Positions 14,501 to 64,000 of a DNA stretch of 64,000 nt are shown one piece after another. The DNA is from Alviniconcha marisindica (lineage: Eukaryota > Mollusca > Gastropoda > Provannidae): the NCBI GenBank assembly GCA_018857735.1, contig JABMCL010001606.1, forward strand, positions 179,001 through 243,000, written 5' to 3'. The translations under genes and the position numbers were made by a program. Under the pieces are notes generated by a model. The model was not told where the DNA came from. It saw nothing but the letters and a program-made list of their open reading frames with translations, and did no database searches. The first letter of the stretch is position 1. Each line of letters opens with the position of its first letter.

Positions 14501-16022
14501 GTGTGTCTCTCTGAATCGCACATAATGGACAAATTGAATACAGCACATAACCATGACTTACTGTTGGAATCTGTGGGGGTCTGCCATTTCCTTGCATGGA
14601 AACTCTTACAAGAAGCAGTTTCTGGCTCAAAACAGCACACCATTTTAAAGAGCAAAAATTCATCTTTCAAGTGATATCAAATTAAATATGATTCATAGAG
14701 GTATACTTTCCCAGTGCAAATTTCAGGTAAAAATTAACATAATTTTAAACTTGTTTTTTCATGCAGAAAGAAAGAACTTAAATCAATTTTGTACCCCATT
14801 AATCTATGGGAATTGCTCTGTTTAAAAACAGTAACGTGACACCTGTCTGTTATTCTTGTAAGAGTTCCAAGGCGATTTCTGAATGTAACTGTTTTCTGAT
14901 CACATGTTTCTGCCTTTCAACGTCAGAACCATACTCAGCGCAAGAGCAATTCTTATTGGGATGTTTATTAAAACTCTCTCCAAACTCACAATACGTCATT
15001 CAGACAAAAAATAAGGGCATGTTCAGGATGTAAAATGATCATGTTTTTCATCACAGTAACTTTTATAGATTGCACAAAATAAAACAGATATATAACAAGT
15101 TGAAAATGAGCAGTTCTTACCTTGCGATGGCAATGTTACACAGCACTAAAGAGAGGCTGGTCCAGCCTCTCTTTAGCATTGTGTAACATTGTCACTGCCG
15201 TTGTGTGGTAAAAATTGCTCTGTTTCAACTTGTTTTACCTACTAAAAGTTGTTTTACCTACTGAAAGTAAAACTACAGTGATAGCAAATTACCACAGTAA
15301 ATTGCTGGAATTTTTAGACCAGCAATCAGACATAAAACTGTCCACAACTGTTTTACTTTCTTATTAGTTTGTTTTGGTGTTGTGCTGTCGAACTTTGTCT
15401 TAGCATAAGTGCATGCAGTGAAAAGTTCAGGCAACCAAAAAATGGTACAGGTAGGAAATGTCAAGCCCCATATGCCACAGATTTCAACAGCTGGTTGTCT
15501 GGCCTCTGTGAATTTGAACCGCATAGATGATGAAAATTGAAAGAGCATGCTGCAAAGTACACAAGTTGCTTCGCACTGGCGATGTTCCCACCAACATAAC
15601 ATCTATTGTTCTGGTGGTGGCTGACGGTCTCTTCGGTCTTTGCGAGCCAGAGCGCTTGGGAGGAGCTACTCAGTCATACAGTCATAGGACTTGGAGCTAC
15701 CCGATCCCCCTCCCCCCCTTTTTCCCGTCCCCAATATTAGTAATACACCGTATACATGTGGTCTCTGCGGACGTTAAGTCCTAGAGACACGATCACACTG
15801 TTGTGTCGGCTAAAGTTGTTTACATTTTGATCTTGATCTTTGTTTGTTTTTGTTTCGTTTACTGCAAACGACCAATTCATTCCGCACAGTAATTTGTGAA
15901 AAACAACAACAAAAAGAAGCTGTACATATATTTCTGCCAATTTTTCATACCTGCAGCTGTGTGACAACTTTCGTATCGAATTCACTCAAATCAAGACACG
16001 ACTCGTTACACTCCGCCGCCAT
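4375..16022 (-). CDS. IQCC: IQ-motif protein, IQCC-like, whole gene (2 exons seen)
   Basis: Exon 1 (16022-15951) encodes MAAECNESCLDLSEFDTK then VVTQLQ, and ends in phase 0 at CAG|GTATGA. It joins exon 2 (5328-4375), which begins AVCRGWLLRKHLKDAQ. The junction forms one IQ motif (LQAVCRGWLLRKHL: Q24, R28, G29, R33), expected to bind calmodulin or a myosin-light-chain-like protein. The following AEFLQLVSDLDGSVVDVKWTE matches the diagnostic segment after the IQ motif of vertebrate IQCC ([20 protein letters not shown]). The remaining 250 residues are low-complexity S/T/P-rich sequence without known domains. Predicted length is 341 residues. The cellular role of IQCC is poorly known. The single intron is 10.6 kb and full of transposons. 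A possible donor AAG|GTCAGT 16 bp before the stop means a further 3' exon cannot be excluded. Confidence 0.82.
5458..5564 (+). repeat. TA microsatellite
   Basis: About 35 TA units just upstream of the 2.4-kb TIR element, which inserted into it (the right flank after 7962 is also ATATAT). Confidence 0.95.
5979..6034. repeat. Poly-C tract facing poly-G tract
   Basis: About 15 C, a short spacer, then three G-runs of 8 to 14. Able to form a GC hairpin, or G-quadruplex and i-motif structures. Confidence 0.8.
6440..7130 (-). repeat. Tandem units of about 180 bp with a GTGACCTTGACCTTGA box
   Basis: The box ctGTGACCTTGACCTTGAA recurs near 6487, 6612, 6775 and 7051. Each is followed by a conserved stretch with atgatgatgc and aagtttggtt. 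The same family occurs in the opposite orientation at 49780-50240 and 60240-60800. Confidence 0.7.
7963..9289. other. Intronic DNA without recognised features
   Basis: Part of IQCC-like intron 1. Only short chance open frames. Confidence 0.5.
9290..9720 (+). repeat. Diverged direct duplication with an inserted hairpin
   Basis: Segments about 9300-9435 and 9590-9710 share gagaatcagaaggcattg/gataatcagaatgtattg, gaaatttctgtat, tctcctcctgtt and tagatctc in the same order. The hairpin at 9418-9540 lies between them. Confidence 0.6.
9418..9540. repeat. Inverted repeat, arms about 38 bp
   Basis: The left arm 9418-9461 and right arm 9502-9540 are complementary through CTCCTCAGTTTTTTG and CTTACCCCCTC. 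The left arm has an extra TAGATC. The 40-bp loop contains ATTTACTAAATGAGGAGGGG, itself partly duplicated. Confidence 0.85.
9724..9747 (+). repeat. Poly-C tract
   Basis: About 23 C in a row. Confidence 0.95.
9816..13793. mobile_element. Possible 4-kb DNA transposon with 18-bp TIRs around a LINE
   Basis: CTAAGTGCCAAAAGGTGT at 9816-9833 recurs exactly inverted at 13776-13793, with AT-rich flanks (TATATAG / TCATATA). Internal inverted motifs such as TGTCGGATGTCAGG (9996 and, inverted, 10187) and repeated gacatcCGA words lie near both ends. The middle (10870-12380) is a decayed LINE. No transposase recognised. Confidence 0.5.
10870..12380 (-). mobile_element. Decayed LINE (reverse transcriptase to C terminus)
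   Basis: Read from high to low coordinates, fragments include SSTVPEDWRTTLITPVF (near 12300, RT start), KCHPDRCDV-like MCFHPDRCDVLSVTQSKR with LESVNSTHYLGVTLTSD (11690-11490), and a C-terminal NPIKDWNDLTEDVAAAPTL (about 11110-11050). There are many frame breaks and internal losses. CR1/L2-like group. Confidence 0.75.
13794..15130. other. AT-rich intronic DNA, no gene
   Basis: TA-rich run at 13800-13860, then unremarkable sequence. Frames up to 97 codons on the minus strand at 14370-14663 show no known protein features. Confidence 0.5.
15131..15191. repeat. Palindrome, 30-bp arms, 1-nt centre
   Basis: Left arm 15131-15160 and right arm 15162-15191 pair with 3 mismatches around the core CTAAAGAGAGGCTGG. 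Confidence 0.9.
15192..15950. other. Intronic DNA of the IQCC-like gene next to its first exon
   Basis: Contains C-rich tract 15700-15730. No further exon found. Confidence 0.45.
15951..16022 (-). CDS. IQCC: IQCC-like exon 1
   Basis: ATG GCG GCG start with 24 codons and donor GTATGA. It sits in the CG-rich promoter block, and its phase matches exon 2. Because exon 2 alone happens to be open 5' into its intron, the start would be misplaced at 5451 without this exon. Confidence 0.8.
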
Positions 16023-16228
16023 TTTTCAACAAAACTCTCAGGGTCGGGTTCGATTGGTCAAGATACGTCTTCCGTCTCGTGCTTTCACGTGTATCTTTTC
16101 AAGTCACATGATCGTGATGTCTGCTATCGACTCGAATGTGAAATTCTAAACAGGCGTTTCAACAGACAGTTCACAGATTCGCTTGGACCGAAGGTAGAAT
16201 CTGAACAGAGGTAGAACGGAGGTTCACA
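16023..16228. promoter_or_regulatory. Shared divergent promoter of IQCC-like and ATP6V1H
   Basis: 206 bp separate the two start codons. Visible elements are: a GCCGCCATTTTT block at 16015-16026, a YY1-like site overlapping the IQCC-like start codon; ATTGG (inverted CCAAT) at 16053-16057; an E-box CACGTG at 16086-16091 in the context TCACGTGT; and a second E-box-like CACATG at 16105-16110 in the context GTCACATGAT. No TATA box is seen. The stretch is richer in CG dinucleotides than its surroundings. Assignment as a promoter is inferred from the two divergent first exons. Confidence 0.75.
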
Positions 16229-50739
<34,511 letters not shown>

Positions 50740-51505
50740 AGTGGACAGTAAAGGCCTTTGCAAGGAGTGTAGTTGACCTCCAAAATCACTGGAAGTGCTG
50801 ATTTACGAAAGGTCAAAGTGGAAATTCTGGTGCTTCACAGACAAGCATTCTGCCTGATACCTGTGAAGAAGTTAGTCAAATGGCACATCTTTGTAGCATT
50901 ATGTCTCGTAAATAATAACTGTTTTGTTTGAGTAAAGTGGCAGGAAGCAGCCCTGTATTATTGACCAACACAAGGGTGATGACCTGTTGCTGCCAGTGCA
51001 GTTCACAATGTAATTTTAGGATTTCCAAAATAATTGTTAGTTCTCACCATATGTTTGGGGTATTTTCAGTTTTTAAAAACTTTCGTGTTGTGGAAATATG
51101 TGTCTGACACAAAGAAGTATGCTTGTTGAGAGAAATAAGGTACTGAAGACACTTGGTGGTAGAGTGGATGAGAAGAGTTTTGAAATGTGTGTTTGCCTGT
51201 GACAGAGATTGATAGTCCTGAGGTGACCTTGTGCTGTTGACAAAGCATTAAAATTCATCTGTTAACTAGCTACTCAGGTCAGTGACACAGACATGGTATA
51301 CCTCTGCAATGTTATGGGGAAGAGAATAATATGGAATGAAACATCTGCAACTAGTGGAAAATTTAGCTTGAATCTGGAACTTTGAGGGTCAGCTCAAAAG
51401 TGTTTGTGTCTTCAACTCTGAAGAGCCCTTGCTTAGGATGTGGTGATTGCTTCAAGTCCACTCCACAAAATGTCTGTGATGAGGGTCATGCCAAACAAGA
51501 CCAGG
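50740..51505. other. Downstream of ATP6V1H, probable 3' UTR and flank
   Basis: No frame of note. At 51205-51250 the words cctgaggtgaccttgtgctg and ttgacaaagcattaaaa form another short element 3' tail, with relatives at 40450, 41545, 43440 and inverted at 56436. Confidence 0.4.
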
Positions 51506-52110
51506 TAGGCTCTCCTGACTACACATGTATTGCTTGGTCAAGCTCTCAGTACCACCAGTGACAGAAAGTACCTCGCAGTAACCTTCACAAACAACCTAAC
51601 ATGGTCCAAGCATGTCTCCATAACAGCACGGAAGGGAAACAGAGGGCTTGGTTTTCCACAAAGGAACCTCAGTGACTGCAGCTTCAAAGTCAGAGCAGCT
51701 ACCTACACCACCATGGCCAGACCCATCCTGCAGTGTGCAGCCTGTACCTGAGACCCATATCTCCAGAAGGACATCCAGCAACTTGAACAGGTTCAACAAA
51801 TTCACTTTCAAGAACTACTATGACAGAACACAACTGCCAGACTTTGGCTGGGAAAGAGAGAAGGAAAGCAAGCAGGCTTGCCATGCTGCACAAGATCAAC
51901 AAAGGGTTTGTTGGCATCAACAAACAGCAACACCTGGAGCACCCAAAGCCCACAGCAATTTTCCTAAGAAGGGGAAGACCATCCAGCTCTCACAAATTCC
52001 TTCTTCCCAAAGAACCTCAGAGAGTGGAACCAGCTTCCTCACTGGCACACCAGAGCTCCTCTTGGCCAGTGTCACCCACCATCTGCCCACCACACTGTGT
52101 AGATAGTTTA
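51506..52110 (+). mobile_element. LINE remnant (RT C-terminal part)
   Basis: Reads GQALSTTSDRKYLAVTFTNN, then WSKHVSITARKGNRGLGF, RNLSDCSFKVRAATYTTMAR and DPYLQKDIQQLEQVQQ, and ends SFFPKNLREWNQLPH-like across frame breaks. The order matches the thumb and C terminus of CR1/L2-type LINEs. Truncated at its 5' end. Confidence 0.82.
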
Positions 52111-53930
52111 AACCAAAAGACATAATGGAAGGGACCAATGCTGCCGTGCATGCACACATACATTTCATTGGGTCAACAATGTTCCAGTATGTGAGCCTGG
52201 CCCTGTATTAGGTAGAAGACCTCCAAGTGAGTAGCTCTGACCCTCTGACCCTGCAGCTAACCTGACAGTGACCATGAAATACATACAAGTTGTGACTTAA
52301 GGAGTCACTTCAGTGTGTAGTGCAGCAGTTAGATGAACCGCAAGTTAAATCAGCTGAGATAAAAATAGATTCCACAAGAATGTACTAGATGAATCTGTGT
52401 CACAAGTTAAAACTAGCTTGTTTTTTCTTCTTCTACACTTCGACCTAAACTTAAAACTAGCTGAGATAAAAAGAGATTCCACAAGAAACAAGAATGCACT
52501 TAGAGTAACCTATTCAATTAATACCTTGGGGGCTGTGTTTTGTTCTTCTCCAGTGTTGCTTAGTAGGGCATAATGTAACCCTTAGATATGACATAGTGTA
52601 TGCACAGCTTGGTTTTGTGACAGGCCACCCAGATGCTGCACTATGCTCTGCAGTCTTAATATGTGTTGACAAAAACTGCGTCAACGCTGTGTGTCAGATG
52701 AGCCTGGGCAAGCTCCATGTACTTTGTGCAGCTTTCTGTGTTAAACTATTATGAGTGTTTGGCATACTGGGTATAATTCCTTCTTCTGTCACTACAGCTG
52801 GAGTAGGGTGGAATATAGCTTTGTATGCTTTGCTAATGAGAGTTCCATTTTTCTCATTTCTACCTTGGTTTATTCAACTTCAGTTTGTTCCAGTTCCCTT
52901 GAAACATAAAGTTACATGTTTTTCTTGTGATTGGATGAATTTCATTTCACCCTGACATATGACATTACATGACTGTTAGGTCCAGTAACTATGAAGACAG
53001 CGGTGCACATCAGCTGACAGCAGTGCACATCACTGTGTTCAGGCATCTTTGACATTTAGTTTCCTCGCAAGTATGGAATGTAAAGCGTTATATTTGGAAA
53101 ATAATGTGATTTTGTTTTTGTGCAAGTGTTGGGAAATATGGTGTTTGAACAATGAAAGTGTGATTATATTCACCATTAAGTGTCGTGCATCAACCAGAAC
53201 ACTAAGTTTTCCCAAAGCTTATGATGTAGTCTCCCAGTCTTGTAACAACAGTTCATAGCATGATGCATGTCTGTAGCAAGTCAGTGTACCACCAGAAAGA
53301 GTTTTGTGAAATGTATATTATGCATGATGTCTTTAAGGCAAGCTTTTTGTTGTTGTTTTCTTTAGGGATTTAAAAAAAGAAAAAAGAAAAAAAGAAAAGA
53401 AAAAACTGCACAGATAGGGTTGTTTTTAGAGTTGTGTACTTTACAATCCAAACCAGACTGTGATTTGAAACAGAGCAAGGCCCAGAATGCCTGTGCAGAA
53501 TCAACAAAAGGAGTTAGTTAGCACTCGAAAAACATCGCACATAAACACAACAACAAAGTCCTGAGCACCTACAGTAACTCTCACCTGGCATGCAAGTAAA
53601 TACAAAGTACATAAACCTCACCAGAGGTACTTCCTCAAAAAAGGATGCCCTGCAGTGATATATATATATATACATATACACTCTGTTTCAGGCACACTCA
53701 GTAACACAGGTGTGCACAGGCATAAGACCGAACCAATTTTTATATTGACTGGATATAGTCCTTTGATCAAAACTGGCTCAAGAAATAAACAGACAAGTAC
53801 ATACATTTACATGTTAACCTCACCTTTGTGTTGAGCCAGTCCAGGGATCACTTGAAGTATGATTTAGATGACGTGTGGTCTGATGGCAACATAATTTTTT
53901 GGGGGGGTGTGAACAACAACTCTCTTCCCA
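52111..53930. other. Intergenic DNA, no gene
   Basis: A diverged direct duplication (agctgagataaaaa.agattccacaag at about 52355 and 52458) and an A-rich tract at 53370-53405. No coding feature recognised. Confidence 0.5.
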
Positions 53931-53963
53931 TTACTTTGTTTTATTTGCCATACATACAATCAC
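53931..53963 (-). CDS. Candidate last exon of the ependymin-related-type gene
   Basis: An acceptor TTCCATGCAG followed in phase 0 by VIVCMANKTK and TAA. This would end the protein at 227 residues, a normal family length. It is chosen only because phase and length fit; other short terminal exons are possible. Confidence 0.25.
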   Translation of the reverse strand: MIVCMANKTK

Positions 53964-54238
53964 CTGCATGGAAGGAAGCTGGTCAGTTGTCTGGGAGACC
54001 CAGCAGCCATCCAAACAGGCCCATGCGTTGCCATGGTGACATGGCTGGTGGATTCTAGAAGGGGGAACAAAAGTGATTTTCTAAATAGGCAGTTTCAAGA
54101 ACTGTGATTTTTGTAATGAAGTCTGTTGTAGAAGGTGCCCCCCCCCCCCCAATGCAAATGCACAACCTATTAGCTTGCAAATTGTTAGGCACTGCTGACA
54201 AATCTAGAAAGTACATACAGAAATACTTTGGCCTACAG

Positions 54239-54340
54239 TACACAGGTACAATTCCCCCCCCCCCCCCCCCCCTCCCCCTTTCCATATCTCTCCCCTTCTC
54301 TGTCTCTTGTCCCCCCCCCCCCCTCTCCCCCCTCCCCAAC
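54239..54340 (+). repeat. C-rich tract inside the ependymin-related gene
   Basis: Runs of 18 and 13 C with TC interruptions, starting right after exon 6 on the minus strand, where it is G-rich. Confidence 0.9.
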
Positions 54341-54362
54341 ACCAACACCTGCTGTCACTCAC

Positions 54363-62870
<8,508 letters not shown>

Positions 62871-63264
62871 TGCAAGGGCAAAGTATTAAACATAACACAG
62901 TTTGAAAATTCTACACTCAATAGAGTTTACCAAGTCTTTGGCTCGAGATAACCTTATGACAGCCATGACCCATGAGCTAGGGTCATCCGAGATAAGACTT
63001 CATGCGCATGTAATACTCTTCGGCAACGGAGACCATTTTTTCCCCGTTTTGTATCAGTTATTCATGTTCACACGAATCGCAGACTATCTTTTGCACGACT
63101 CTATTTACCGTCTATGCGAGATGGGCATTAAAACGGCATTTTATTTGTTTTTCGCGTTTTTGTTCTAGTTGGTTGACTACATTGGGAGTACCAGCGATGA
63201 ACTTTGCTTTTGCTTTTACCAAAGTGTTAGGTTACACATTTTCTATTGTACAGCCCCACCCCCC

Positions 63265-64000
63265 CCACCCCCCCGCCGCTTCCCCCATCTGCCAGACCCC
63301 ATCAATGTAGCTGAACTCAGATTTCTTGGCATGATCAACATCCTAGGCCACCACCTTTTCAACTTCTCCACAAACCTCGGCCCATCGTCCGAACTGCTGG
63401 AGAAAAACAAGGTGTGCATGGTCACGGGGGCCTCCACGGAAGAAAGCTGTGTCCACTGTCAAAGAAATGCTGACGTCAGCACCAACGCTTCTTTGATCCA
63501 GAAAAGCAAACGACCGTCGGGGTAGATGTGAAGCATCTCCTGAAGTTACTCCTTCAAGAACATCCTGAGGGGCCCCGTCCCTTCGCTCCCAGGACCCTGA
63601 CAATAGTGTGTGTCAGCTTTGGTCAGTACAATACAACTTTATCGCCTCTGTGTAGAGACATTTGAGACAATAAAGTTGTATTGCACTGACCAAAGCTGAC
63701 ACACACTATGCCCAAACTGAGAAGGAAAGTCTCACCTCCACTTGGGCCTGTGAGAAATTTGACCGATGGACCTTGAAATAGTCACGGGAACCCCTTGTTC
63801 CCCTCATGAACTCCAAGGATCTGACAAACATACCTCTGAGATGTCAACGACTTCTCCTCCGTCTAATGTGCTTTAATCTCAAGGCTAAACACGTACCTGG
63901 GAGAGGCATGTTTGTTGCTCACGCTCGCTGTGGCTGTCCGGTGTCGGCAGGTGCAGGTGAGGTGCAGGTGAATGTGAATGAGATTGCTTCACAGTGGCCT
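63265..64000 (+). mobile_element. Ty3/Gypsy LTR-retrotransposon pol fragment, decayed
   Basis: 63270-63523 reads LRFLGMINILGHHLFNFSTN then LGPSSELLEKNK, the segment joining RT and RNase H in Gypsy pol. After a foldback (63603-63709) the frame resumes as YAQTEKESLTSTWACEKFDR, PLVPLMNSKDLTNIPLRCQR and LLLRLMCFNLKAKHVPGRGM, which is RNase H. The D-A-L-S-R-S end has become AHARCGCP. No LTR in the window; the element continues past the edge. Confidence 0.85.
63603..63709. repeat. Foldback, 40-bp arms
   Basis: atagtgtgtgtcagctttgg / ccaaagctgacacacactat with one mismatch over 40 bp and a 27-nt loop. It sits inside the Gypsy fragment. Confidence 0.95.

Noticed and set aside
14370..14670. Two overlapping minus frames of 97 and 78 codons
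   Set aside because: Composition is not coding-like and no similarity is recognised.
15273..15602. 109-codon minus frame upstream of IQCC-like exon 1
   Set aside because: Inside the IQCC-like intron, no splice-phase fit and no known domain.

Overview
The window is animal nuclear DNA. It has spliced genes with GT-AG introns, long AT-rich introns, abundant microsatellites and decayed non-LTR retrotransposons. The protein sequences and repeat style (LINEs with an RNase H domain and a TTAC-type tail, SGNH-bearing CR1-like LINEs, AAT-tailed short elements, long CA/GT/GA runs) point to a mollusc, most likely a gastropod. That taxonomic call is an inference; no species marker is visible.

Three host genes can be read. 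(1) ATP6V1H (+), V-ATPase V1 subunit H, is complete from ATG 16229 to TGA 50739. Its 14 coding exons all join in phase and give 480 residues. Coding exon 2 exists in two 82-nt versions (18355-18436 and 19265-19346) that look mutually exclusive. (2) An IQCC-like gene (-) lies head to head with it: exon 1 is at 15951-16022, a 10.6-kb intron follows, and the main exon is 5328-4375. The two start codons are only 206 bp apart across a shared promoter with an inverted CCAAT box and CACGTG/CACATG E-boxes. (3) A small secreted protein gene of ependymin-related type (-) has exons between 62870 and 54363, with a possible last exon at 53931-53963. It is tail to tail with ATP6V1H.

Layout: 1-4370, L2/CR1-like LINE tail and AT-rich DNA downstream of IQCC. 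4375-5328, IQCC main exon. 5329-15950, IQCC intron 1, holding a 2.4-kb TIR element (5565-7962) and a possible 4-kb TIR element (9816-13793) around a decayed LINE. 16023-16228, bidirectional promoter. 16229-50739, ATP6V1H. Its intron 6 (23974-37262) holds a CR1-like LINE broken by three separate insertions, two of them with clear target-site duplications: a 514-bp MITE, a 3.1-kb DNA-transposon-like element, and a 5.9-kb RNase-H-bearing I/Nimb-type LINE. 50740-54362, intergenic DNA with a LINE remnant. 54363-62870, the ependymin-related gene, with LINE fragments and satellites in its introns. 63260-64000, a decayed Ty3/Gypsy pol fragment interrupted by a foldback.

The least expected pattern is that several tandem arrays sit directly at exon-intron junctions and repeat splice-site-like sequence. 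These are the exon 3 donor, exon 10 acceptor and exon 11 acceptor of ATP6V1H, and the exon 2 and exon 4 donors of the ependymin-related gene. Long hairpin-forming inverted repeats (30- to 100-bp arms) also recur. No CRISPR array, bacterial operon or convincing RNA gene was seen.
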